DNA of 64,000 nucleotides, from assembly GCA_036823195.1 (NCBI GenBank), contig DAISGI010000009.1, forward strand, positions 1 through 64,000, given 5' to 3'. Within the stretch, counting starts at the first letter, position 1, and each line of letters starts with the position of its first letter. Shown piece by piece: positions 54,388 through 63,469 of this stretch. Made by a program: the position numbers and the translations under genes. The notes below the pieces were generated by a model, which saw nothing but the letters and a program-made list of their open reading frames with translations, was not told where the DNA came from and did no database searches. The DNA is from UBA4874 sp002399435. GTDB lineage: Bacteria; Bacillota; Clostridia; Caldicoprobacterales; DTU083.

Positions 54388-54435
54388 ACCGATCCCCAAC
54401 CTGTAGTACAATAGAGACAGGGGGGATCGGTTTTT
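54388..54435 (+). terminator. Terminator whose T tract abuts the start codon of the sulfatase-maturating enzyme gene
   Basis: The left arm 54388-54404 pairs with 54417-54431 over 15 bp with a two-base AA bulge. The loop is 12 bases. T5 then runs directly into ATG at 54436. The arm also contains the only G-rich ribosome-site candidate (GGGGGAT), so the structure would both end the cassette 2 transcript and mask translation of the next gene. Confidence 0.8.
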
Positions 54436-55671
54436 ATGAACAAGCCATTTTCGTTACTGATCAAGCCAACATCGGCGGACTGTAATTTAAGATGTGAATA
54501 TTGCTTTTACCTGGAAAAGAGTGCATTGTATGCCCGGAGCAAAAAACACCGTATGTCGGATGAGGTTATGGAAAAAATGATTGAAGGATATCTGGCCACG
54601 GTTCAGCCGGTCTATGCTTTCGGCTGGCAGGGAGGGGAGCCGACTTTGATGGGCCGGGAGTTCTTTGAAAAGGTTCTCTCCTGGCAGCAAAAATATGGAA
54701 AGGGCAAGACCATCGCCAACAGCCTGCAGACCAACGGTACTTTGCTGGACGACGATTTTGCCCGGTTTCTTGCAAAAAACCGGTTTTTGGTGGGAATCAG
54801 CCTGGACGGGCCGGAAGAGATCCATAACCGGTATCGAAGGCGGGCGGACGGCTCCGGGACCTGGCAGGATGTCCGCAGGGGAATGCAATGTCTGGAACGG
54901 AATCATGTTGAATTTAATGTGCTGACCCTGGTAAACGCGGGAAATGTGGGCAGAGGAAAGCAGATTTACCGGTTTCTTCGGGATCTTGGAGTACGATATC
55001 ATCAATACATTCCCTGTGTGGAGCCGGATCCGGACGGCAGCCCCATGCCTTTTTCCATAACCGGGGAGCAGTGGGGACAGTTTCTGTGCGATGTATTTGA
55101 TGAATGGATCCGGGAGGATGTCTATCGGGTATCGGTCCGAATGTTCGATGCTGTTTTGAACCACATGATAGACGGCAGCTATTCGGTGTGCCATATGGCC
55201 GGGAATTGCTGTCAGTATTTTGTTGTGGAGCATAACGGGGATGTCTATCCGTGTGATTTTTTTGTGGAGAAGGACAAAAGGATCGGAAATCTTGCGGACC
55301 GTTCCTGGGAATCCATGCTGTCCGATCCCGGATATCTTGCGTTTGGGCGGCAAAAGGCACAGTGGAATAAACAATGCCGGGTGTGTGAATATCTGACGTA
55401 TTGCTCCGGCGACTGCCTGAAGCATCGCATTTATAACGGAAACCCGCCGGATCATATGAGCTGGCTGTGCAGCGGCTGGAAAGCTTTTTACAAGCATACC
55501 CTGCCGCAGCTGCGGGAGCTGGCGGAGACCTGCAGGAAGGATCCTGCCATGGCGGAAAAGTGGGAAGGCGCTCCCCAAAACGGGCTTTTTGTGGATGCCG
55601 GGCATGAGCGGAATGAACCCTGCTACTGCGGAAGCGGCAAAAAATATAAGAAATGTCACGGCGCCCACTGA
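54436..55671 (+). CDS. Anaerobic sulfatase-maturating enzyme, radical SAM with SPASM domain
   Basis: This 411-residue enzyme converts the active-site Cys or Ser of sulfatases to formylglycine under anaerobic conditions. The radical SAM cluster motif CNLRCEYC uses Cys16, Cys20 and Cys23. GWQGGEPTL is the SAM-binding motif. The SPASM cysteines appear as CQYF, CDFF and CRVCEYLTYCSGDC. The C-terminus carries an added SEC-C-like zinc motif (PCYCGSGKKYKKCHG). The next two genes are sulfatases with Cys-type signatures, so these are its substrates by context. Confidence 0.95.
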   Translation: MNKPFSLLIKPTSADCNLRCEYCFYLEKSALYARSKKHRMSDEVMEKMIEGYLATVQPVYAFGWQGGEPTLMGREFFEKVLSWQQKYGKGKTIANSLQTNGTLLDDDFARFLAKNRFLVGISLDGPEEIHNRYRRRADGSGTWQDVRRGMQCLERNHVEFNVLTLVNAGNVGRGKQIYRFLRDLGVRYHQYIPCVEPDPDGSPMPFSITGEQWGQFLCDVFDEWIREDVYRVSVRMFDAVLNHMIDGSYSVCHMAGNCCQYFVVEHNGDVYPCDFFVEKDKRIGNLADRSWESMLSDPGYLAFGRQKAQWNKQCRVCEYLTYCSGDCLKHRIYNGNPPDHMSWLCSGWKAFYKHTLPQLRELAETCRKDPAMAEKWEGAPQNGLFVDAGHERNEPCYCGSGKKYKKCHGAH

Positions 55672-55772
55672 TTCATCAAGAGGTATGTGCCAGCGATGAC
55701 CTGAACACTCAGCACATACTTCCTTTGTTTTGCTATTTTACTGCCGTATCGCTTGAAGTGGAGGTTTTAACA

Positions 55773-57194
55773 ATGCATCAAAAAATGTCACATCCAAATT
55801 TGATTTATATCTTTGCTGATCAGCTCCGCTACCAATCATGCGGATATGCCGGCGACACGAAAGCCGACACACCCAATATTGATCAGCTTGCAAAAGAAAG
55901 TCTGAACTTTTGCAATGCCGTATCCGGTCATCCGGTTTGCGCGCCTTATCGGGCTTCTCTGTTCACAGGGAAATACACCACCAGTACAGGGATGGTTATC
56001 AATGAAATCCGGATGAATCCCAATCATAAGTGCATTGGTCACGTTTTGACGGAAAATGGTTACCAGACAGGCTATATCGGGAAATGGCATCTTTGGGCCG
56101 ATGAACTGGGTAATCACTATGATCCGAAGAATTCCTATACGCCGCCGGGACCGGACCGGCTTGGATTTGACGGATTTTGGGCCGCCTATAACTTTCACCA
56201 TGAATACTATGATACCTATTATCATAAGGACAGTCCGGAAAAAATTACGATGAAGGGGTATGAGCCGGACGGGCAGGCGGAGCTGGCAATGAAATGGATA
56301 AAAGAGAAATCTGCTTTCTCTGAACCGTTTGCTCTTTTTCTGTCGTTTGGAACGCCCCATGATCCATGGAACCGGGAAAATGTACCGGAAAAGTTTTATG
56401 ATCGGTTCAAGGACGTGGAGTTTTCCCTGCCGAAAAACTACAGGGAGGAAAATGATCCCCATGCGGATGGATGGGCCAGGCTTTCACAGGAGGAACGAAG
56501 CCATATTCCGGAATGGAAGAAGGTGTACTACGCCATGGCGTCCAACCTGGACTGGAACATCGGCAGAATATTGGATGCCGTGAACCAGGCAGGTATCCGG
56601 GATAATACCATTCTGGTTTTTACATCCGATCATGGAGAAATGTTTGGTGCCCATGGGAGAAGGGCAAAGAATATTTTTTATGAAGAGGCGGTCAGGGTTC
56701 CCTTTCTGATTCGATGGCCCGGGAAGGTTTCTGCCGGATATCGAAGCGATGCCTGCCTGAACACCCCGGATATTATGCCCACCCTGTTGTCCATGATGAG
56801 CCTTCCGATCCCGGATGAAGTGGAGGGAATGGACTTAAGCCACTGTGCGTTGGGAAAGGAAGGGCCGGAACCCCAGGCAGCTCTCATGGAATGCACTGGT
56901 GCAACGGCAGCATGGGAGGATGGTCATGAATGGAGAGCCTTGCGCAGCAAGCGGTATACTTATGCGATATACCGGTCAGATGGAGAAGAGTTGCTGTTTG
57001 ATGATATCCGGGATCCCTGGCAGATGACCAACCTTGCAAAGGACATAAACTATGCCGGCATACTTGATGGCTTTCGGAAGTTGTTGAAAGAGCGCATGGA
57101 GAAGCTGAATGATACCTTTGCATCCTGCACCTGGTACAGGGATCACTGGACGAAAGACCGCAGGATCGTAAAAACGGCAACTCTTAATCCGTAA
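55773..57194 (+). CDS. Type I sulfatase (Cys-type)
   Basis: The protein has 473 residues from the ATG at 55773, with GGAGG upstream. A longer frame reaching back into the previous gene is rejected. The sulfatase signature CAPYRASLFTGK has Cys56 as the residue converted to formylglycine. Metal ligands are expected in IFADQLRYQ near the N-terminus and in FTSDHGEM. No signal peptide is visible, so it is cytoplasmic and should desulfate imported oligosaccharides. The sulfated sugar cannot be told. Confidence 0.93.
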   Translation: MHQKMSHPNLIYIFADQLRYQSCGYAGDTKADTPNIDQLAKESLNFCNAVSGHPVCAPYRASLFTGKYTTSTGMVINEIRMNPNHKCIGHVLTENGYQTGYIGKWHLWADELGNHYDPKNSYTPPGPDRLGFDGFWAAYNFHHEYYDTYYHKDSPEKITMKGYEPDGQAELAMKWIKEKSAFSEPFALFLSFGTPHDPWNRENVPEKFYDRFKDVEFSLPKNYREENDPHADGWARLSQEERSHIPEWKKVYYAMASNLDWNIGRILDAVNQAGIRDNTILVFTSDHGEMFGAHGRRAKNIFYEEAVRVPFLIRWPGKVSAGYRSDACLNTPDIMPTLLSMMSLPIPDEVEGMDLSHCALGKEGPEPQAALMECTGATAAWEDGHEWRALRSKRYTYAIYRSDGEELLFDDIRDPWQMTNLAKDINYAGILDGFRKLLKERMEKLNDTFASCTWYRDHWTKDRRIVKTATLNP

Positions 57195-57207
57195 CAAGTG
57201 GACAGGC

Positions 57208-57245
57208 TCTGATTTTATATAATAAGTCTGATTTTATATAATAGG
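57208..57245 (+). repeat. 19-bp tandem duplication carrying TATAAT
   Basis: Two copies (57208-57226 and 57227-57245) differ at one base. Each carries TATATAAT, so two candidate -10 boxes sit 19 bp apart in front of the second sulfatase gene. No convincing -35 box was found. Confidence 0.75.
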
Positions 57246-57320
57246 GATAAACCGATCCGCTATGATAAGAGATGATAGGAGCGCCAGTAATCCTAAATAA
57301 TCAAAGGAGTGGAAACAAGC

Positions 57321-58838
57321 ATGTCCCCAAATATCATTATTGTTATGACAGATCAGCAAAGGGCTGATTTGCGAAAAGGAGCAGGATATTCCCTGGATAC
57401 CATGCCGTTTTTGGATTCCTGGGCCAGGGGCGGAGTGGATTTCGCCAGGGCTTATACACCCAACCCCACCTGTATGCCTGCCAGAGTCAGTATGTTAACC
57501 GGGCGCTATCCGGAAAGCCATAGAGTACGCACCAATCACAACGCCCGGGATGCTTTCTATACGGCGGATTTGCTGGATGTATTGAAATCAATGGGCTATG
57601 TGACTGCTTTGTGCGGGAAAAATCATTCCCATCGTAATCCGTCGGATTTTGACTTTCATGAAGTGAACGGTCATACCGGTATAGAAGATCATCGGAAGAT
57701 TTCGGAAGCGGAGAGCAGACTGGATCAATATTTATCAGAATTACAGCATATGGAAGGACATCAGCCAGCCCCGGGAGGAATCACGGTGCAACAACCTTAT
57801 CGCAATGTGACTTCCGCCTTGAAATTCATTGATCAATGCAAGGGAGACAGACCCTTTTTTCTTTGGCTGTCCTTTGCTGAGCCACATAACCCCTATCAGG
57901 TACCGGAGCCTTATTTCGATATGTTTCCTCCGGAATCCTTGCCGGAGCAGCAAACATCCACGGCAGATCTGGCGGACAAAGGACATCGCTTTATCTGGCT
58001 TCGCAGTATCTGGGAAAAGATCCTGGGCCCCGACATGGACAGCCGAATTCTGCGTGTCCGTTCGAATTACCATGGTATGCTCCGGTTGATTGACGACCAG
58101 TTCAAACGTCTGGTCCACGGCCTGAACGAAAGAAACCTTGCGAAGAATACAATTATATTGTTCGTATCGGACCATGGCGATTTTGTCGGGGAATACGGGC
58201 TGATCCGTAAAGGGCCGGATCTGCCGGATGTGCTGACCCATATTCCGATGATATGGCGGGGGCCTGGAGTGATCCCTCAAGGAACGATAAAGAACCCTTT
58301 CGTCAATCTGGTAGACATATTGCCGACCATTTGTGATTTTCTCAGCGTGGAAACCCCTTTTGGAGTACAGGGAAAAAGCATTCTCCCATTGCTTCGAAAC
58401 CGAAATATACCAGAAAAGGAATATCAGGCGGCCTATTCGGAAAACGGTTTCTCCGGACTCTATTGGACGGACAGGGACAAGCTGGATATTCTAACAGAAG
58501 GCGCGAGCAGGAATATGGAGACATTTGACTGTCTGAATACATGGACGCAATGTGGTCAGGTGCGAATGATCCGGAAAGGCGATTATAAAATGCAGGTTGA
58601 TATGATGGGAAAAGGGTATTTATACCACCTGGCATCCGATCCGATGGAAATACGGAATCTATGGGATCATCCTGCATACATGGCGATCAAGGTGGATCTT
58701 TTGACCGAGCTGACTGCTGCGATATTGAAAGCCTGTGACCCGCTCCCTGCACCGCATCACCGGTATCGCACCAAAATCCATCCCAAAGGGTACTGGTATC
58801 AGGACTATGTGGCAGAGGATCCAGGGGTACGGGAATGA
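57321..58838 (+). CDS. Type I sulfatase (Cys-type)
   Basis: The protein has 505 residues from the ATG at 57321, with AAAGGAG 11 bases upstream. A GTG four codons earlier overlaps that site. The metal-binding VMTDQQRAD is at residues 8-16. The signature is TCMPARVSMLTGRYP with Cys51. The second metal site appears in FVSDHGDFVGEYG. It lacks a signal peptide. It is only fold-level similar to the sulfatase before it, so the pair probably act on different sulfate esters. It depends on the maturation enzyme at 54436-55671. Confidence 0.93.
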   Translation: MSPNIIIVMTDQQRADLRKGAGYSLDTMPFLDSWARGGVDFARAYTPNPTCMPARVSMLTGRYPESHRVRTNHNARDAFYTADLLDVLKSMGYVTALCGKNHSHRNPSDFDFHEVNGHTGIEDHRKISEAESRLDQYLSELQHMEGHQPAPGGITVQQPYRNVTSALKFIDQCKGDRPFFLWLSFAEPHNPYQVPEPYFDMFPPESLPEQQTSTADLADKGHRFIWLRSIWEKILGPDMDSRILRVRSNYHGMLRLIDDQFKRLVHGLNERNLAKNTIILFVSDHGDFVGEYGLIRKGPDLPDVLTHIPMIWRGPGVIPQGTIKNPFVNLVDILPTICDFLSVETPFGVQGKSILPLLRNRNIPEKEYQAAYSENGFSGLYWTDRDKLDILTEGASRNMETFDCLNTWTQCGQVRMIRKGDYKMQVDMMGKGYLYHLASDPMEIRNLWDHPAYMAIKVDLLTELTAAILKACDPLPAPHHRYRTKIHPKGYWYQDYVAEDPGVRE

Positions 58839-58915
58839 CCAGAAATATAGAATTCTTTCCTTTTCTGCCTTAATTGTGGTAACATGGAATGGAAAATAGA
58901 ATGGGGGGGATTGCA

Positions 58916-59723
58916 ATGAGCCAGGAAATGAAGTCCATTCATCCCGACGCAGCACCTTCCGGGGGAAACGAAAAGACAGGAGCGGTGAAGACATCGCCGG
59001 CAGGCTCATTCCGTCCCTGATCGCTTTCGCATTGTTTGCCGCAGTCTATTTTGTTCCCTATCTGAACAAAGGCTACTCCTTTGATATGGGGCAATTGGGG
59101 CCGCGGGTGGGTCTGGCCGGCCCGGTTTTCTCTTTTGTGCTGGTATCTGCCGTTTCGGCATTGATTGCAACGGTTCTTGCCGCCGCCATGAGCGGGGTGT
59201 TTGTGAACACGGGCCGTGGGAGTAAGACCATGGCGGGAATCATTCTGACGCTGGTTACGGTGCTTTGTGCCGGACCTGTCCGATATTCCAACTATCTGCT
59301 GATGAAAGATATGGGATGGCTCAATACCGTTTTTGCCGTCATCGCTTCGACATGCTTTTCCGGTGCGGCGGTATGGGCAATGATATGTATGCGGCGTGAT
59401 GAACCCATGTCGGTTACAGACAATTCCTTTGCCCAATCCATGTTGGCATTGTTTCTGATCCAGACGGCGCTTGTATATGGAAATTCCACCCCGCAGATCC
59501 TTTATCTGACCCGGCCTGATATGTCCCCGATTTTGATGTTGCGTCAGATCAACATGGGCATGCAGACAATCGCAGATGCGGCCGACAAAAATCCTTGAAC
59601 GGAGTAATCGATCTCTATGGATTCCTTGTTTCGTTGCCGCCAATGCTATTGTATCTCGCCGCAAATATCTTTTTGCCCAAAGATAAGATGATGGCGGTCA
59701 TCAGTGCCGGCATGAAAAATTGA
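58916..59723 (+). pseudogene. Frameshifted MalG-like permease-related membrane protein
   Basis: Three segments in three frames make one plausible protein of about 265 residues. The ATG at 58916 (GGGGGG upstream) starts a hydrophilic N-terminus that stops at 59018. The central part (to 59598) has several spans and a YLLMKDMGWLNTVFAVI segment like that of MalG-type permeases. The C-terminus (59601-59723) reads LYGFLVSLPPMLLYLAAN and ends SAGMKN, also permease-like. Each switch shifts the frame by one base in the same direction. Candidate sites are the G5 run at 58961-58965 and the A5 run at 59587-59591. No EAA loop is seen. Real decay and homopolymer sequence errors are both possible. Confidence 0.65.
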
Positions 59724-59774
59724 TTTTTTCTTCGCCAACCAGAGGTAAAGCGGGAAGGGAGCAATTGAGAAGCT

Positions 59775-62285
59775 ATGTTTCGAAAAGAGATCAGAGATCA
59801 GATTGAAAAGGATTTTGAGAGGGTAAAGCCGGAGCTTGCAGGATTCCGGGATTTCCAACTTGCATTTGATCAGTCGGACGAACAGGAAAGGATCTGTCTG
59901 AAATATTACTATGCCTATATGCCGGTAAGCGATCGGGTCACCTATGACCCTATGCTTTTTCTTCGCATCATCCGGCAGACTCTGTATGTTCGGTCGCTGG
60001 ATCTGTATCATAGCAGGATACCGGACGAAATATTTCTGAATTTCGTACTGCAATACCGTGTCAATAATGAGAACATCGAAGACAACCGGGAAACTCTTTT
60101 CCGGGAGCTTTCTGGCCGGATCCGGGGCAAGAGCATATATGACGCCGCGGTTGAGATCAATTACTGGTGCCTTGAGAAAGCGACCTATCAGTCGACGGAT
60201 CCCCGGACCGTTTCCCCCCTTACGCTGATGCGAAACGGAAAAGGACGATGCGGGGAGGAATCCACCTTTACGGTAAGCGCCCTTCGCAGCGCAGGAATCC
60301 CCGCAAGACAGATCTATACCCCAAGATGGGCACATTGTGACGACAATCACGCATGGGTCGAAGCCTATGTGGACGGTGTGTGGAGATGCCTGGGCGCCTG
60401 TGAACCGGAACCCTCCCTGGACAGAGGATGGTTTACCGGTCCGGCAAAGCGGGCCATGCTGATTCATACGCGGGTATTTTCCACCATACCGACAGGGGAA
60501 GAAGTTACCTTTCAGAACGACACCTTTACTGAATTGAATTTAACCGGCCATTATGCAAAAACCGGAAAAGTAAGCGTACAGGTGGAGAATACCGGAGGCA
60601 GGCCGGTAAAGGTCGGGTTTGAGGTGCCGAATTATTGTGCATTAGCTCCCATTGCTTCCCTGGAGACGGACCGGAACGGAGCCGTTTCCCTGACCACCGG
60701 CCTTGGGGATCTGCAGCTCCATGTTACCGACGGGGAAAGATTCCTTACGGAAAAGATCGATGTCAGGAAAGAAAGAAGAATCCGGATTGATTTTTCCCAG
60801 GCTGTGACAAAAGAAGCCAATCCGAAGACCCTTCGGTTCACCCCTCCCGCAGCGGTGGAGGAATCCGGAGAGACAGTTCCGGACTCGGATCACGAGGCCC
60901 GGATCCGGCATTGCAGCGAAATCCGGGCGGAATATGAAAAAGCTTTTGTTTCGGAAGAAGAGGCACAGGAAAGCGCACGGCATTTTTCGGGATTTCAGGA
61001 AGATATTTCCGGGCTTCTTATGAAAGCAAGGGGAAATCATGCGGAAATCAGGTGTTTTCTGGAGGATGTTTGCGGGATTCCCCTGAAATACAAAGTATTG
61101 CTTTTGAAGGATATCGCTCCCAAGGATCTGACGGACAGCACCACGGCAATGCTGAAGGATCATCTGATCCATGCTTACCCATACCGTGATCTTTATTATG
61201 AGGAACTTTTCTCCAAATATGTACTGAATCCCCGTATTCACTGGGAGATGCTTCATCCGTACCGATACTTTGTCGCCCATTTCTTCGATGAGGGGGAGAA
61301 AAGAAGTTTTACGGAAAATCCTCACAGGATATACGATTACATTGAGGAAGAGATACGGGATGTGACGGGGGAGGATTATAAAGCCCTGATTGCTTCCGTA
61401 CCGGGCACCCTTCGGTGGAAACAGGGCTCCCGGAATTCAAGAAAAGTACTGTTTGTGGCAATCTGCCGCAGCCTGGGCATTCCGGCGCGCTTTCATCCTA
61501 TTGACGGGGAACTGGAGTATTACAGCAACGGACGCTTTTGTCGGATCGTTCCCTATGAAGCCAAAGAAATGGCAAAACTGACCCTGGTATGCAAGGAAAA
61601 GCTCCAGTATTCCAAAAACTATACCATTGCAAGGCTGCGGGAGGGTACCTACCGGACATTATCCGGCCCGGAGCAGGAAACCACTGAATTTGAGCTGGAG
61701 GAAGGCAATTACCGGGTTCTGACCGGGAATCGGCTGGCCGATGGGACCATGCTGCTGAACGCTTATTATCCGAACCTGTCAAAGGACGCTCCGACGGTAT
61801 TGGAAGTGGCAATTCCCCATGAGGACGGGGAGGAAAGGAGCGGGATGGAACCGGTCCCCATTCCGGATCATACCTTTGCAGCAAAGGAAGGGGATATCTC
61901 CTTATCGACTGTCTTGCCTGAAAAATATAATATTCTGGCATATTTGGAGCCTTCCAAAGAGCCTACGGAGCATTTTCTGAACGAACTGATGCAGGCTTCC
62001 GGGGAAATCATTCATAATAAGATGGGAATCGTCCTGATTGCTCCGGAGAAGAGCCGGAAGCTGGAGGAAGCATTGGCCGCTTTCCCGGGTCTTGTGTGGA
62101 TCGAGTCGGGGGATACGGCGTTTGCAGAAGATCTGATGAACCGGTTGGACCTGCCCAGGGGTAAATATCCGATCCAAATGCTGGTTTCCAGATCGGACGG
62201 AGATATGGTCGCTGAGTTATATTTCGGCGGATATCATGTGGGATCCGTTGGTATAATGGTAAAAAACACATATGACAGATCATAA
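59775..62285 (+). CDS. Transglutaminase-like domain protein
   Basis: This 836-residue cytoplasmic-looking protein has no signal peptide. A transglutaminase-like papain-fold core lies at about 120-235, with Cys159 in GRCGEEST and His192 in DDNHAWVEAY. The third position falls in GACEPEP, where Glu replaces the usual Asp. A beta-rich region spans about 250-350. A second alpha-helical and weakly transglutaminase-like region follows (SRNSRKVLFVAICRSLGIPARFHPIDGE, about 555-580). The C-terminal 170 residues may be a thioredoxin-like fold. The pattern resembles proteins found in glycan-utilisation clusters, but the reaction is unknown. Peptide or amide cleavage is possible. Confidence 0.8.
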   Translation: MFRKEIRDQIEKDFERVKPELAGFRDFQLAFDQSDEQERICLKYYYAYMPVSDRVTYDPMLFLRIIRQTLYVRSLDLYHSRIPDEIFLNFVLQYRVNNENIEDNRETLFRELSGRIRGKSIYDAAVEINYWCLEKATYQSTDPRTVSPLTLMRNGKGRCGEESTFTVSALRSAGIPARQIYTPRWAHCDDNHAWVEAYVDGVWRCLGACEPEPSLDRGWFTGPAKRAMLIHTRVFSTIPTGEEVTFQNDTFTELNLTGHYAKTGKVSVQVENTGGRPVKVGFEVPNYCALAPIASLETDRNGAVSLTTGLGDLQLHVTDGERFLTEKIDVRKERRIRIDFSQAVTKEANPKTLRFTPPAAVEESGETVPDSDHEARIRHCSEIRAEYEKAFVSEEEAQESARHFSGFQEDISGLLMKARGNHAEIRCFLEDVCGIPLKYKVLLLKDIAPKDLTDSTTAMLKDHLIHAYPYRDLYYEELFSKYVLNPRIHWEMLHPYRYFVAHFFDEGEKRSFTENPHRIYDYIEEEIRDVTGEDYKALIASVPGTLRWKQGSRNSRKVLFVAICRSLGIPARFHPIDGELEYYSNGRFCRIVPYEAKEMAKLTLVCKEKLQYSKNYTIARLREGTYRTLSGPEQETTEFELEEGNYRVLTGNRLADGTMLLNAYYPNLSKDAPTVLEVAIPHEDGEERSGMEPVPIPDHTFAAKEGDISLSTVLPEKYNILAYLEPSKEPTEHFLNELMQASGEIIHNKMGIVLIAPEKSRKLEEALAAFPGLVWIESGDTAFAEDLMNRLDLPRGKYPIQMLVSRSDGDMVAELYFGGYHVGSVGIMVKNTYDRS

Positions 62286-62318
62286 AGGAACTCAATATAT
62301 GCGTCCATCCGAACGGCA

Positions 62319-62369
62319 TTGACAGAGGCGGATCCTGGGGGTATAATTAATGTAAGCGCTTACATTAAT
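62319..62369 (+). promoter_or_regulatory. Consensus promoter with a 24-bp perfect palindromic operator
   Basis: TTGACA (62319-62324), a 17-bp spacer, and TATAAT (62342-62347), both perfect. A 24-bp perfect palindrome centred between 62357 and 62358 (62346-62369, core TGTAAGCGCTTACA) overlaps the -10 box and the transcription start. The core fits LacI-family and cre-type operators, so the product of the next gene probably represses itself here. Confidence 0.85.
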
Positions 62370-62381
62370 GGTGGTGGATGG

Positions 62382-63374
62382 ATGAACATTTATGAGGTGG
62401 CCAGAAAGGCAGGCGTTTCCATTGCTACGGTTTCCCGGGTGATCAACAACAGTTCCACGGTTCGGCCGGAGACCCGTGAGAGAGTTGAAGCGGCGCTGAA
62501 GGAGCTGAAATACCGGCCCAACGATATTGCCAGGAGCCTGGTGGTGAAATCGACTCATACCATAGGGGTTCTGGCCAGCGATGTCCGGGATTCCTACTAT
62601 GCGAACGCCATATATATCCTGGAGCAGGAGTTCCGCAAGCTCGGGTATCATATGATTCTCTGCAATACCGGAGGCGGATTGGAGAAAAAGAAAGGATATA
62701 TGGGGCTGCTTCTGGAGAAAAAAGTGGACGGAATCGTACTGATCGGTTCCGTTTTCAAGGAAAAGACGAACAATCGGCATATTCTGGATACGGCTTCTGT
62801 TGTGCCCGTTGTGATGCTTAACAGTTTTCTGGACGGGGAAAACATCTATTCCGTAAAGTGTGATGACCGGGCAGCTACGGAGGAGATTGTGGAAAGTCTG
62901 GTGAAACGGGGTTACCGGGAGATCGTGTATGTCTATGATGTGGACAGCTTCAGCGGTCTGGCAAAGCTGGACGGATTCCGTGCCGGAATGAAGGCGGCGG
63001 GACTGGAATGCAGGCCGTATTCCATCCTCAAAACGGACAGTGGCATCGCCGGCGGGGAAAAGGCATTGGAACAGCTGGAAGCGGCAAACGCCTCCTGCCG
63101 TGCCATTGTAAGCAGCGAGGATATCCTGGCGGCCGGGGTTTTGAAAGCTTTGGCGCGGCGGGGAAAGAAAGTACCGGAGAATGTTGCGGTGTTTGGATAC
63201 AATGATTCCATTATTGCCCGTTGTACGTCACCCGGGTTGTCTTCCGTTGACAATAAGGTCGGGGCTTTGGCCAAAGCGGCAGCGAATATTCTATGCTGGG
63301 TTCTGCATGGGGAGAAGATTCCTCCCCATCATACCATCGTTCCGGAGCTGGTTTTCCGTCAGAGCTGTCCATAG
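62382..63374 (+). CDS. LacI-family transcriptional regulator
   Basis: The protein has 330 residues from the ATG at 62382. The LacI helix-turn-helix is at the very N-terminus (IYEVARKAGVSIATVSRVIN), with the hinge helix ARSLV near residue 55. A periplasmic-binding-protein-like sugar domain with VLASDVRDSYYA and a dimer interface follow. Ribosome-site sequence before the start is GGTGG-like. The palindrome directly upstream suggests autoregulation. The following gene for tagaturonate reductase, 95 bp downstream, suggests uronate (galacturonate) as the effector pathway. Confidence 0.93.
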   Translation: MNIYEVARKAGVSIATVSRVINNSSTVRPETRERVEAALKELKYRPNDIARSLVVKSTHTIGVLASDVRDSYYANAIYILEQEFRKLGYHMILCNTGGGLEKKKGYMGLLLEKKVDGIVLIGSVFKEKTNNRHILDTASVVPVVMLNSFLDGENIYSVKCDDRAATEEIVESLVKRGYREIVYVYDVDSFSGLAKLDGFRAGMKAAGLECRPYSILKTDSGIAGGEKALEQLEAANASCRAIVSSEDILAAGVLKALARRGKKVPENVAVFGYNDSIIARCTSPGLSSVDNKVGALAKAAANILCWVLHGEKIPPHHTIVPELVFRQSCP

Positions 63375-63469
63375 GGTTTTCCCGGAAAATCCCGGCTGGA
63401 TCCTGCAAGGTTTGTCTGTCTGTTGCTTGTGCGTTGGAAAGAGTATTGCTTTTGAAGGAGGGAGCAACC

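Noticed and set aside
55653..55772. Upstream extension of the first sulfatase into the previous gene
   Set aside because: The 40 extra residues have no sulfatase similarity, and the ATG at 55773 has GGAGG upstream.
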